A stretch of 36,043 nt of DNA from Hungatella sp. UBA7603 (GCA_002478865.1 DLJZ01000018.1:16501-52543); one strand, 5' to 3'; shown: positions 18,684 through 27,399, counted from the stretch's first letter. Notes: generated by a model from the sequence alone, not told the origin. Numbers and translations: made by a program.

Positions 18684-20015
18684 TTATTCCGTCCTTTCTT
18701 CATAATGTTCAGGCCAAATCAGAACGCTTTTACACCCCTTATTCCTAGTGCCCTCTGATATGATTTTATACTCTTCACCAAAAAGCCTTCTCATCTTATC
18801 CCTGGCATAATCCTTCCCCAAGCTAATATAATACCCTTCGTGCTTGTCCTTAAACGCCTCATATTTGGCTTCTAATTCCACTTCTGAAAGACTGGGACCA
18901 TCGTCGCTGATCTCAAGGACTAAGTTGTTATTCCTTATAGAGCCGCCTATGGAAATCTTTCCCCCCTGCTTTTTTAATGCGATTCCATTATACAGGGCAT
19001 CTTGAACAAATGGAAGTAAGATACCGGAAGGCATCTTTCTCATATGCATCTCTCTTGGCACCTGAATGGAATAATCAAGCCGGTCTCCCAGCTTCTTTTT
19101 TTGAATCAGCAGATAATTTTCTGCATGATCCAGTTCTTTTGATACAGGGACAAAGGTACCCTTGTCCATACATTTATATTTGGTATATTCAATAAAAGAA
19201 CCCAGAAATTCCTGAAATTGTTCTTTATCTTCTATAATGGATAAATTCATGAGGGAAGTCATCACATCCATAGTCTCACAGGGGTTGAAATTCATCTTTA
19301 GTTCCTGGAGTTCCATGTTCTTTTTCGTGATTTCTTTGACTAGAAGCTGATTGGATCCCTGAATTCCTTTTAAGCGCTTCTTTAATGCATCTTCATGAAT
19401 ATGTTTGCTGACTTCATTTTCACTTAACTGATTGATTACAAGGAAAACCAAATTGGCGATATCCATAAACTTTTCATAGGGAAAAACAGGAATTTCCTTT
19501 CGAAACTCCTCACATTTTTCTCTTACCTCTTTTGATTGGTCCGAACGCATAACAGAAGCCAGGCGGCTTACCGATTCAGGGGCATCCACACACTGGACCT
19601 GTCCCCCGATAAAACCTCCCAGATAGTGCCCTCTGACAATGATGGGGATTGCCATCTCTAACAGTCCGCAGGGGCAAAAATATACATTGACCTTTTTTGT
19701 TACCGCTGCTTGGATAGAGCCAAAGGCATCCGAAGATTTACAACCTTCTATGGCCTCTTTGCTATTTCGTACCTGATTGCAGAAACCGGAAAAAAACGTT
19801 GCATCTGTAATTGGCTCCCCTCGAAAATCCACCGTAACAAATGCTACGCCGGTTGCTTTGGAAAGACTCTTTTGGATATTCTCCAGTTTTTCCTTTCCAA
19901 ACAAGTGGATAATGTCCAGTTTTGTCATGTTGCCGTCTTCATCCATACTGAAATAGTCATCTGTTGAATCTGACTGCATCTCGGCTAAATGAAGCAGTTC
20001 CTGATATTCTTCCAT
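18684..20015 (-). CDS. PocR-domain sensor with degenerate histidine-kinase-like C-terminus
   Basis: A 443-aa cytoplasmic sensor (no membrane segment). Residues about 32-200 are a PocR ligand-binding domain with its conserved Cys segments (FFSGFCNQVRNS, YFCPCGLLEMAIPIIVRGHY); PocR domains are known or proposed to bind small diols. A coiled coil (about 205-245) leads to a LytS/YesM-type kinase region. There the usual NPHF phospho-His motif reads NFNPCETMD, with Cys246 in place of His. The N-box reads FVQDALYNG instead of LVENAxxHG, and the final glycine-rich loop is poor. It is probably a pseudokinase that signals to the adjacent response regulator by contact. AGGAGAGG precedes the ATG. Confidence 0.88.
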   Translation of the reverse strand: MEEYQELLHLAEMQSDSTDDYFSMDEDGNMTKLDIIHLFGKEKLENIQKSLSKATGVAFVTVDFRGEPITDATFFSGFCNQVRNSKEAIEGCKSSDAFGSIQAAVTKKVNVYFCPCGLLEMAIPIIVRGHYLGGFIGGQVQCVDAPESVSRLASVMRSDQSKEVREKCEEFRKEIPVFPYEKFMDIANLVFLVINQLSENEVSKHIHEDALKKRLKGIQGSNQLLVKEITKKNMELQELKMNFNPCETMDVMTSLMNLSIIEDKEQFQEFLGSFIEYTKYKCMDKGTFVPVSKELDHAENYLLIQKKKLGDRLDYSIQVPREMHMRKMPSGILLPFVQDALYNGIALKKQGGKISIGGSIRNNNLVLEISDDGPSLSEVELEAKYEAFKDKHEGYYISLGKDYARDKMRRLFGEEYKIISEGTRNKGCKSVLIWPEHYEERTE

Positions 20016-20095
20016 CTCTGTGACCTCTCCTTGCTGCTATGTTATGTTTGTCATCTTCTTGTAAATGATTTATTTCTATATCAGGATAACACAAG

Positions 20096-20129
20096 AAGAC
20101 CGGGCTGTCATATAAAACAGCTCGGTCTT
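20096..20129 (-). terminator. Hairpin at the end of the BMC structural operon
   Basis: A 13-bp stem with one G-T pair (20096-20108 with 20117-20129, 8-nt loop) lies 10 nt past the alcohol dehydrogenase stop codon and before the PocR sensor start. The minus-strand T-run is weak (CTTCTTGTG), so it may be a partial terminator separating the BMC operon from the regulatory pair. Confidence 0.65.
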
Positions 20130-20138
20130 ATGATATTT

Positions 20139-21281
20139 TTATCCTTTACTGCCACTCTCCCTGACATCGTAAATATCCAACAGAATTTTCTGTATCCCGG
20201 GACCTGCGATTTTAGTAGGAGTGGTGGCAAAACAGGCATCCATAAGAGCATTATCTACCATATTTTTAAGTTGCTTTTCATATTCCATCCGGTCAATTCC
20301 CAGTTCCATAACAGAAGTCGGCATATTCATGCAGCGCATAAGAGCTATAATTAGTCCTTTGATTGCTTTTATGGCGTCCCTGGGTTCTTCCTTTGCTTCT
20401 GCTAACTGTACTTTTACAGCAAGTGCGGCATACTTATTCATGATCTCCCTGCTTGTACAATTATATTCTATCACATGATTTAACAAAATAGCATTTGCCA
20501 GACCATGGGGGATATGAAAGGTTCCGCCAAGCTGATGGGCTATGCTGTGATTTACACCAAGGCCAGCTGTATTAAATGCAATTCCTGCAAGGGTAGAGGC
20601 TTCCTGCATCCTGGTCCTGGCTTTTAAATCATTTCCATCCTGGTAGCAGCCCAGCAGAGATTTTAATAAAAGCTCGACTGACTTTTCTGCCATGGCATCA
20701 GAGAAAACGTTGGCACCTGTTGCAACATAGGCCTCTAATGCGTGGGTCAGCACATCCATTCCGGTATTTGCTGTAACCACCTGAGGGACTGACAAGGTCA
20801 GTGAGGGATCTAAGATAGCTACATCAGGAAGGATTTCATCGGACGAAATCAGATGCTTGCTCTTGTTATCAGGATCTGTTATGACAGAAGCTGAGGTAAC
20901 CTCAGATCCGGTTCCACTGGTGGTTGGAACTGTAATAAAAAGGGGTTTATTAACCAGTTCTTTTATCATAGAAAAATAAATGATTCCTTTTGCGGTATCA
21001 ATGGCAGATCCGCCTCCAAAACCAATAACAATATCCGGTTTTACCTGATACATCATACAAAGCCCCGACCCTACCACCTGGATGGTGGGATCAGGGATCG
21101 CTTTGTCAAATAATTCTACAACATTGTCGGAACAAAGAATGTCTGTTAAATACGAAACAGCTCCATTCTCTGAAAGAAACTGATCGCAAACGATCAAAAT
21201 ACGCTTATTTTTTATGCCTTTTAAATATTCTCTAGCCTGCTTGCCTTCCTGTATTCTGGTTTTCATGTATACATTTGACAT
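20139..21281 (-). CDS. Iron-containing alcohol dehydrogenase (PduQ/EutG-like)
   Basis: A 380-aa group-III alcohol dehydrogenase that reduces the aldehyde to the alcohol and regenerates NAD+ inside the microcompartment. Seen: NAD-binding GFGGGSAIDTAKGI, the TVPTTSGTGSEVTSASVI segment, and metal-ligand histidines in HALEAYVAT, NHSIAHQLGGTFHIPHG. It starts at an ATG with AAGGAG upstream and is the last structural gene of the BMC operon, 44 nt after the aldehyde dehydrogenase. No clear encapsulation peptide is visible. 1-propanol formation from propionaldehyde is the likely reaction, given the dehydratase type. Confidence 0.93.
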   Translation of the reverse strand: MSNVYMKTRIQEGKQAREYLKGIKNKRILIVCDQFLSENGAVSYLTDILCSDNVVELFDKAIPDPTIQVVGSGLCMMYQVKPDIVIGFGGGSAIDTAKGIIYFSMIKELVNKPLFITVPTTSGTGSEVTSASVITDPDNKSKHLISSDEILPDVAILDPSLTLSVPQVVTANTGMDVLTHALEAYVATGANVFSDAMAEKSVELLLKSLLGCYQDGNDLKARTRMQEASTLAGIAFNTAGLGVNHSIAHQLGGTFHIPHGLANAILLNHVIEYNCTSREIMNKYAALAVKVQLAEAKEEPRDAIKAIKGLIIALMRCMNMPTSVMELGIDRMEYEKQLKNMVDNALMDACFATTPTKIAGPGIQKILLDIYDVRESGSKG

Positions 21282-21325
21282 ATGCGTTTCTCCTTCTTAT
21301 TCCATCGACATAAGCTTTCACTGCT

Positions 21326-22741
21326 TTACCTTATGCTGAATGCATCGGCGAGAACGCATTTCCGTTTTCTGCAGAAAGATCTTGCTGAGGTAAGGCCTTC
21401 TCCGGTAGGTCCTGCAATGGTGAATGTGGTATGGCCTTCTCCGCCTGCACCGATTCCTGCATACGATGGTGCATTCTTTACAAAGATTGTTGTTTCTAAT
21501 ACCTTTGCCATTTTGCTTAATTTCTCTACGTTCTGAGAGTGCATGATTGCTGTATGACGGTTTCCCTGCTCTGCTTCATAAGCATATTCAATTGCAGTAT
21601 CTACGTCAGAAACACGTACAATCGGAAGAATAGGCATCATCATTTCTACCTGGACAAACAAATCATCCTTTGGCACCTCCATGATAATCACGCGAACTGA
21701 ATCTGGTACCTTCACACTTAGCTGATCCATGATATAGACCGCGCTCTTTCCAACGAAAGAAGTCTTTGGACCACCTTTTTCTGTCGTTACAAGCGTTTTT
21801 AATTCCTGGATCTGCTGTTTATCTGTGATTAGATACGCACCATTATCCTTCATATACTGGATGAGGTGATTACAGATGGAGTCTACTGCAAATACTTCTT
21901 TCTCTGCAATACAAGGAACGTTATTGTCAAAGCTGCATCCATCTACAATAGCTTTTGCTGCTTTTTTAATGTCTGCGGTTTCATCGACAACCACAGGAGG
22001 ATTACCTGCACCCGCTCCGATTGCTTTCTTTCCGGAGGAGAGAACTTTCTTTACGATGGAAGGACCACCGGTAGCAACTAAAAGGCGAACTTTGGGATTG
22101 TTTATCATTTTTTCCGTGTTCTCTAAAGAGGGCTCTTCCACCATAGCAATCAGGTTCGAAGGAGCACCAGCTTCTATTAATGCTTTGTTTAACATCGTAA
22201 CAAGAAGACTGGAGACCTTTTTTGCTCTTGGATGAGGACTGAAAATGACTGTGTTTCCACCTGCGATCATGGAAATGGAGTTATTGATAATGGTCTCCGT
22301 TGGATTGGTGGTTGGAGTGATGGCTCCAATGACCCCAAAAGGACAATACTCAATGAGAGTAAGACCGTTATCCCCTGTGACTGCCTCAGAAATCAGATCT
22401 TCTGTTCCAGGAGTCTTTTCCGCTGCCAGTCGGTTTTTAATAAGCTTATGTTCATAACAACCAATCTCTGTCTCTTCCACTGCCAGTCTTGAAATCAGCT
22501 CTAAGTTTTCTTTGTTTAAGACCGTTTTTCGGATTACGTCCACATATTTCTGACGGTCAGCCATGCCGGTATAAAGAAGTTTTTTCTGTGCCTTTTCAGA
22601 CGCTTCTATTGCTTCATCTATTGTTGAGAAAAGACCGTAACCTTCTTCCTTTTGCTCTGTTACATTCATTATCTGTTCTGATTGAATCTCACGTAAAACC
22701 TGTTCTACCATTTGTTCAATTGCTTTTAAATCCATATCCAA
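21326..22741 (-). CDS. pduP: CoA-acylating aldehyde dehydrogenase with encapsulation-type N-terminus (PduP/EutE-like)
   Basis: Oxidises the aldehyde to acyl-CoA with NAD+ within the BMC. The 471-aa protein has the catalytic Cys in DNNVPCIAEKEVF, the nucleotide region VATGGPSIVKKVLSSGKKAI and GAGAGNPPVVVDE. The first about 18 residues (LKAIEQMVEQVLREI) form a short amphipathic helix followed by a polar linker, the pattern of a BMC encapsulation peptide. The start is TTG at 22741 (AGAAGG 9 nt upstream) or ATG at 22735; the former has better spacing. It lies 46 nt after pduL. A shorter paralogue is at 24990-26303. Confidence 0.93.
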   Translation of the reverse strand: MDMDLKAIEQMVEQVLREIQSEQIMNVTEQKEEGYGLFSTIDEAIEASEKAQKKLLYTGMADRQKYVDVIRKTVLNKENLELISRLAVEETEIGCYEHKLIKNRLAAEKTPGTEDLISEAVTGDNGLTLIEYCPFGVIGAITPTTNPTETIINNSISMIAGGNTVIFSPHPRAKKVSSLLVTMLNKALIEAGAPSNLIAMVEEPSLENTEKMINNPKVRLLVATGGPSIVKKVLSSGKKAIGAGAGNPPVVVDETADIKKAAKAIVDGCSFDNNVPCIAEKEVFAVDSICNHLIQYMKDNGAYLITDKQQIQELKTLVTTEKGGPKTSFVGKSAVYIMDQLSVKVPDSVRVIIMEVPKDDLFVQVEMMMPILPIVRVSDVDTAIEYAYEAEQGNRHTAIMHSQNVEKLSKMAKVLETTIFVKNAPSYAGIGAGGEGHTTFTIAGPTGEGLTSARSFCRKRKCVLADAFSIR

Positions 22742-22787
22742 GCGTCTCTACCTTCTTTCCCTTATTGTGAGTCTGTTTTAGAAATCC

Positions 22788-23429
22788 TTATCGTTCTTTT
22801 CTGATGATTACATGATCCCCGTTGCTTAAGGAAAAGGCATTGGCTTCATCCACGTCAACGTGCATTTCCAAAGCGAACTGATCCGATACACGAACCAGAA
22901 CCTCTCCTAATACACCACGTCTTTCACCAAATGTCTCTACTTCTACCATATCTTTGTCCTTCAGACCCAACGAATCCGCCTTGGCAGGTGTCATATGGAT
23001 ATGGCGTAAAGCAACAATGGCACCATTCGAAAGAGAAACAATGCCTTTGGGACCGATTAAATCTAGTCCCGGAGTTTCGTTCAAGTCTCCGGATTCCTTT
23101 ATGAGGGGGCGGATTCCAAGACGGAAACTGTCGGTCTTTGATACTTCAACCTGACTTTGTTTTCTCACTGGTCCAAGAATCCGTACCCGTTCAAATTCTC
23201 CCTTAGGGCCTCGTATTGTTACTGTCTCATTGCTTGCAAACTGTCCCGGCTGTTTTAAATCGCCTTTCCTGGTCAGTTCATATTCTTTTCCGTAAAGTAT
23301 GTCTAAATCCTGTCTGGATACATGGACATGCCGGTTTGATACCCCAATGGGAACTTTATGTGTATCATAATCTTTCATTTTCTCGATTACCCGCTTGGTA
23401 ACAAGCTTGATTAATTCTTCTTTATCCAT
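22788..23429 (-). CDS. pduL: PduL-type phosphate acyltransferase
   Basis: Converts acyl-CoA and phosphate to acyl-phosphate and CoA, recycling CoA in the BMC lumen. The 213-aa length fits PduL. Zinc-ligand histidines are visible in SNRHVHVSRQD, ALRHIHMTPA and EMHVDVDEAN. The first about 18 residues (MDKEELIKLVTKRVIEKM) form an amphipathic helix like known encapsulation peptides. Acyl-phosphate would then yield ATP through acetate kinase at 34696-35889. GGAAAAGGGA lies before the ATG; the BMC-A gene is 36 nt upstream. Confidence 0.95.
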   Translation of the reverse strand: MDKEELIKLVTKRVIEKMKDYDTHKVPIGVSNRHVHVSRQDLDILYGKEYELTRKGDLKQPGQFASNETVTIRGPKGEFERVRILGPVRKQSQVEVSKTDSFRLGIRPLIKESGDLNETPGLDLIGPKGIVSLSNGAIVALRHIHMTPAKADSLGLKDKDMVEVETFGERRGVLGEVLVRVSDQFALEMHVDVDEANAFSLSNGDHVIIRKER

Positions 23430-23465
23430 GCTTCCCTTTTCCTTTTGAGCTGTTTTTACGGACTA

Positions 23466-23741
23466 TTATAATTTGGGTAAAATCTTTTCTACATCTGCAT
23501 GAGGTCTTGGAATGACATGGTGGGATACCACTTCCCCTACATTTGCTGCAGCCGCTGCACCTGCGTCTACGGATGCTTTTACAGCACCTACGTCTCCACG
23601 AACCATAATCGTTACAAGACCAGAACCGATTTTCTCGTATCCTATCATTGTTACATTTGCTGCTTTTGTCATTGCGTCTGCTGCTTCAATTGCGCCTACC
23701 AGACCTTTTGTTTCCACCATTCCTAATGCTTCATTTGACAT
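23466..23741 (-). CDS. BMC-A hexameric shell protein
   Basis: A 91-aa single-BMC-domain shell protein of the PduA/EutM class. Typical segments are [56 protein letters not shown] and VISxHVIPRPH near the C-terminus. I start at the ATG at 23741 (MSNEALG), which has GGAGG 8 nt upstream; a longer version from 23756 would overlap that site. It is strongly similar to the shell protein at 28177-28455, so the locus has two near-duplicate hexamer genes. It lies 39 nt after metK. Confidence 0.95.
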   Translation of the reverse strand: MSNEALGMVETKGLVGAIEAADAMTKAANVTMIGYEKIGSGLVTIMVRGDVGAVKASVDAGAAAAANVGEVVSHHVIPRPHADVEKILPKL

Positions 23742-23780
23742 TTGTTTTACCTCCAAGTTTTTTGTTATAGGAACCTTTTA

Positions 23781-24965
23781 TTAAAAAGCCAACTGTCTTA
23801 ATATCCATGCCTTATCTGTTTCTTCCCAGCAAAATCCCTGATTTGCTCTACCAAAATGCCCGTAAGCGGCTGTCTTTTGGTATTGGGGTCTTAGTAGTTT
23901 TAATTTAGAAATACAATCGGAAACACCAAAAGAGAACACATTTTTTACAACTGCTTCAATCTGATGGTCTGAAATGGTACCGGTTCCAAAGGTATTGACC
24001 GTAATTGCCTCGGGTTCGATCCCTCCGATGACATATGCAAGCGCTACTTCACATCGATTTGCCAGACCTGAGGCTACAATGTTCTTTGCCACATAGCGTG
24101 CCATATAGGCTGCCGAGCGGTCCACTTTCGTAGGGTCTTTTCCGGAAAAAGCACCTCCGCCATGCTTTCCGATGGTGCCATAGGTATCCACCATAATCTT
24201 TCTTCCGGTGACCCCTGTATCGCCTGCCGGACCTCCAATGACAAAACGTCCCGTAGGATTGATATGAATTCTTGTCTCAGGCGTTATAAGGCAAGAATCT
24301 ATCACTGGCTCAATGACCATACAGCGAATGAATGCATGAAGTACTTCCCGACTAACTGCTTCGCTGTGCTGGGCAGATACAACAATGCTGTGAATTCCCA
24401 CAGGTTCGCCTGCCTGGTTGTAACGCACCGTAACCTGAGTCTTCCCATCCGGATATAAAAAAGAGGCTCCCTGGGTCTTTCTGACAAAATCGAGCCGTTC
24501 TGCCAAACGGTTTGCCAGATAACAGGGCAGAGGCATCAGGCTCTCTGTCTCGTTGACAGCATAGCCATACATTACCCCCTGATCTCCTCCGCCAAGTACT
24601 TCTTTCTCCCCATCTTTGCCTTTGGTAACACCAAGGGAGATGTCTGGAGACTGATTATGTATATTGGTAAATATCATGCAGGTATCTGCATCAAACCCTT
24701 TTCCAGGTTCCACATATCCAATGTCTCTAATAACCTCTCTGGCTATTTCTACCACATCAATCTGGGCCGTTGAGGTGACTTCTCCTGCCAGCATCAAGGT
24801 GTTCGTAGAAGCCATGACCTCTACTGCCACTCTGGTTGCAGGGTCTTCCTTTAAATAAGCATCTAAAATCCCATCTGCAATCTGGTCACAGACTTTATCC
24901 GGATGCCCCTTTGTGACGGATTCGGAAGTCACGAAATAGGTTCTTTCCTCACACCTTTCAAACAT
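23781..24965 (-). CDS. metK: S-adenosylmethionine synthetase inside the BMC operon
   Basis: Makes SAM from methionine and ATP. About 394 aa from ATG 24965; a TTG start at 24986 would add seven residues (401 aa). All main motifs are intact: TSESVTKGHPDKVCDQIADG, GGGDQGVMYGYA, and GGGAFSGKDPTKVDRSAAYM with the P-loop-like region. The N-terminus is about 8-15 residues longer than usual before TSESVT. It is embedded between two BMC genes on the same strand with 3-25 nt gaps, so it belongs to the operon. SAM is the co-substrate of the glycyl radical activase at 29344, which gives a plausible reason for its presence; location inside the shell is not established. Confidence 0.95.
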   Translation of the reverse strand: MFERCEERTYFVTSESVTKGHPDKVCDQIADGILDAYLKEDPATRVAVEVMASTNTLMLAGEVTSTAQIDVVEIAREVIRDIGYVEPGKGFDADTCMIFTNIHNQSPDISLGVTKGKDGEKEVLGGGDQGVMYGYAVNETESLMPLPCYLANRLAERLDFVRKTQGASFLYPDGKTQVTVRYNQAGEPVGIHSIVVSAQHSEAVSREVLHAFIRCMVIEPVIDSCLITPETRIHINPTGRFVIGGPAGDTGVTGRKIMVDTYGTIGKHGGGAFSGKDPTKVDRSAAYMARYVAKNIVASGLANRCEVALAYVIGGIEPEAITVNTFGTGTISDHQIEAVVKNVFSFGVSDCISKLKLLRPQYQKTAAYGHFGRANQGFCWEETDKAWILRQLAF

Positions 24966-24989
24966 TCCTTCAACCTGCTTTCTCAATGA

Positions 24990-26303
24990 TTAACGGAGGG
25001 CGAAGCCGTCGGTCAGTGTACACCTTCTCCTCCGGGTGAAATGCCTTGCGGTAGCAGTTCCCTCTCCAGTTGTGGTCGCAACTGTAAAACTGGCGTGCCC
25101 TTCCAGATCAAATCCAACTCCCAGTAAAGACGGGCCGTTTTTAACAAATACAGAAGTCTGCATCTTTTTTGCTACCCGGCTTAAATGTGAAATACACTGG
25201 GAATGAATGGTGGCTGTATGCTTTAAGCCCTGCTCTACTTCAAGAGCCGTCTCTAATGCTTCATCAAAATCAGAAACCTTAACTAGAGGAACCAGGGGCA
25301 TTAAAAGTTCAAGCGTCACAAAGGGATGGGTCTTATCCGTTTCTGCCACAATCAGCTTTACAGGAGAAGAACAGGAGATTCCTGCACTGGCAAGTATCTT
25401 ATCAGCACTTTTTCCTTCCAGCTTTTTATTCACCATCAGGTCTTCTGTAACAGCAACGTTAAGAAGCTTTTGAATCTCTTCCTCGTTCTTCACATAATAG
25501 ACCCCATTCTTTAAAAGCTGATAAATAAAAGCGTCGGCTGCCTGCTCTGTCACAATGATACACTTTTCGGAAGTACACATTAAATTGTGATCAAAGGCTG
25601 CACCACGGACGATGTCATAGGCTGCCTGCCTGATATTAGCCGTCTCATCTACAATCGCAACCGGGTTCGCCGGTCCTGCTGCAATCACCCGTTTACCAGA
25701 AGCCATTGCCTGATTCAGAGAGTCTGCACATCCGGTACACACCACTAAATCTACATCCGGGTGACTCATAATCTCTTTCGTGTATCCCATAAGGCTTTCA
25801 TGGAGCGTTACTACAAGATCCGGAATATTACAGACGCTTAATATTGCATTGCTAATCACCACCGTCACCAGTTGGGATACCCGCAGTGCTCTGGGATGAG
25901 GGCAATGTACCACACTGTTTCCTGCTGCAAGCATACCAATGGTATTATTAATGAGGGTTGCACAAGGGCTGGTGGAGGGCAAAACTGCACACACGACGCC
26001 CACAGGAGCAAGCTCATAAAGAGTCATGCCGTGATCACCTGTGTTGACTTCTGATATAAGATCCTCCACACCTGGAGTTTTTTCTATGGCAAGACGAATT
26101 TTCTCCGTCTTATCTGCTTCATTTCCCATACAGGTCTCTGCCACGGTCAATGCCGCCAGTTCTCCTGCCATGGGGCGAAGTGCCGCTCTTACTGCTTCTA
26201 CAACTTCACGCCGCTCATTTAAAGTCAACTCTGCATATTTTAAGGATGCCGTTTTTGCTGCTGATACCGCATCTGTTACACTGGAGTAAATACTGCTAAT
26301 CAT
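24990..26303 (-). CDS. Second CoA-acylating aldehyde dehydrogenase, without encapsulation peptide
   Basis: A 437-aa paralogue of the 21326-22741 enzyme. It begins directly with the dehydrogenase fold (SVTDAVSAAKTASLKYAELT) and lacks the N-terminal amphipathic helix and linker. The catalytic Cys is kept in FDHNLMCTSEKC. The dinucleotide segment reads VCTGCADSLNQAMASGKRVI rather than the usual TGGP, and the C-terminus is GEGTATARHFTRRRRCTLTD. It may have altered substrate or cofactor preference or form mixed oligomers with the first enzyme. AAAGGAGG precedes the ATG. It sits between the pentamer gene (45 nt) and metK. Confidence 0.9.
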   Translation of the reverse strand: MISSIYSSVTDAVSAAKTASLKYAELTLNERREVVEAVRAALRPMAGELAALTVAETCMGNEADKTEKIRLAIEKTPGVEDLISEVNTGDHGMTLYELAPVGVVCAVLPSTSPCATLINNTIGMLAAGNSVVHCPHPRALRVSQLVTVVISNAILSVCNIPDLVVTLHESLMGYTKEIMSHPDVDLVVCTGCADSLNQAMASGKRVIAAGPANPVAIVDETANIRQAAYDIVRGAAFDHNLMCTSEKCIIVTEQAADAFIYQLLKNGVYYVKNEEEIQKLLNVAVTEDLMVNKKLEGKSADKILASAGISCSSPVKLIVAETDKTHPFVTLELLMPLVPLVKVSDFDEALETALEVEQGLKHTATIHSQCISHLSRVAKKMQTSVFVKNGPSLLGVGFDLEGHASFTVATTTGEGTATARHFTRRRRCTLTDGFALR

Positions 26304-26348
26304 ATGAATTCTTACCTCCTTTCCTTTAAAGCTGATAAGGAGAACATT

Positions 26349-26612
26349 TTAACCTACGACGGTATCAATGATTCCAATAATCGCCATGTCAATCACAGCT
26401 TCCCGCTTCTTCTTATCTACACGGACAGAAGAACCCTGGCCAATTAAAACGATTTCGCCGACTCCTGCCCCTACATAATCTACTGCCACTTCTTCAGAAT
26501 CTATGAAATTACCTTGGGAATCAATCCTGCGAACGATCATCAGTTTGTAGCCCGTTAAGGTCTCATCTTTCCTGGTCGCTACAACAGTACCTGTAATCTT
26601 TGCCAGTCTCAC
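26349..26612 (-). CDS. BMC-P pentameric vertex protein (EutN/CcmL family)
   Basis: An 87-aa EutN/CcmL-type protein that caps the vertices of the shell. Seen: MRLAKITGTVVATRKDETLT, GYKLMIVRRID, VDYVGAGVGEIVLIGQGSSV and the closing AVIDMAIIGIIDTV. The start is a GTG with AAGGGA upstream. It lies between the long BMC protein and the second aldehyde dehydrogenase. It is the only pentamer gene in the window, so it should be essential for closed shells (inferred). Confidence 0.95.
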   Translation of the reverse strand: MRLAKITGTVVATRKDETLTGYKLMIVRRIDSQGNFIDSEEVAVDYVGAGVGEIVLIGQGSSVRVDKKKREAVIDMAIIGIIDTVVG

Positions 26613-26681
26613 TTACGTTCCCTTTCCTTTCCCGGACACAAAATTTTTCCATGAACTTTGTGTACCGTTTAAATCCTGAGA

Positions 26682-27377
26682 TTAATTTTTGGTTTTATTT
26701 CCCCCAGTTTTTTTCGCTCCGGAAGGGTTTGCAGAAGAAGCTTTCTCTGGTTCAGTCTGTAATTCAACCTGTGATTCAGAATGTGGTTCCTGTGCTGGTT
26801 TTTCTGCTTCCGTTTCCACTAATGATGGTTTTTCTTCTAATTTTTCTTCTAGTTGAACTTCTGGTTCAACTTCTGATTTAACTTTTGGTGCATCTTCTGG
26901 TGTAACTTCTGGTTTAACTTTTGGTTCAACTTCTGGTTTAACTTCTGGTTCAACTTCTGATATTTCTTCTACTTCTGGTTTTACCATCTCTTTTATGGCT
27001 TCTTTTACAGATGTCTCCCCTGCAGTCGTATCTTCTTTTTCTGCCTGCGTTTGCACCTCAGCAGAATCGGACAGCTGGATGGGAGTATCTGTTTTTGTTT
27101 TTTTAGCAGCTCCAAAAATCTGATCCACAGAATCTGCAGGCCGGGCGATGACTTTAAAGGACACCAGCTTCTGGTTTTCCAATCCTGTCTGCTTTCCTGC
27201 GCTTACAGCCGCATTGACTGCTCCCACATCTCCGGCAATCTTAACGGTCATATAGCCTTGACCTTTGGAGTTTTCAATCTCCAGAATTGTAACATTGGCT
27301 GCTTTGACCATGGTATCTGCTACCATTACTGCCGTTGACAATCCCTGGACTTCAACCAATCCTAATGCCTGTTTCAT
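26682..27377 (-). CDS. BMC-domain shell protein with long disordered Pro/Glu/Val/Lys tail
   Basis: A 231-aa protein. Residues 1 to about 90 are a BMC domain (QALGLVEVQGLSTAVMVADT, MTVKIAGDVGAVNAAVSAGK, FKVIARP). The remaining about 140 residues are low-complexity: a stretch of degenerate repeats such as EVEPEVKPEVEPKVKPEV, then a Ser/Gln/Glu-rich part and a basic tail GAKKTGGNKTKN. The gene itself contains the matching imperfect DNA repeats at about 26840-26970. Other BMC loci have shell proteins with C-terminal extensions (PduK, EutK), but this composition differs from their folded extensions. It may be a flexible linker to cargo or cell structures. GAGGTG precedes the ATG. Confidence 0.9.
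   Translation of the reverse strand: MKQALGLVEVQGLSTAVMVADTMVKAANVTILEIENSKGQGYMTVKIAGDVGAVNAAVSAGKQTGLENQKLVSFKVIARPADSVDQIFGAAKKTKTDTPIQLSDSAEVQTQAEKEDTTAGETSVKEAIKEMVKPEVEEISEVEPEVKPEVEPKVKPEVTPEDAPKVKSEVEPEVQLEEKLEEKPSLVETEAEKPAQEPHSESQVELQTEPEKASSANPSGAKKTGGNKTKN
26840..26975. repeat. Imperfect short repeats encoding the Pro/Glu/Val/Lys tail
   Basis: Variants of an 12-18-bp unit of the type ACTTCTGGTTTAACTT / ACTTCTGGTTCAACTT recur across this stretch within the shell protein gene. They encode alternating Pro-Glu-Val-Lys/Glu residues. Such repeats can vary in number by slippage. Confidence 0.7.
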
Positions 27378-27399
27378 GAAATCACCTCACAACTTATGT

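Noticed and set aside
21867..26289. Plus-strand ORFs of 60-120 codons inside the BMC operon
   Set aside because: They lie opposite well-supported minus-strand enzyme and shell genes, lack ribosome sites and show no domain, so they are antisense shadows.
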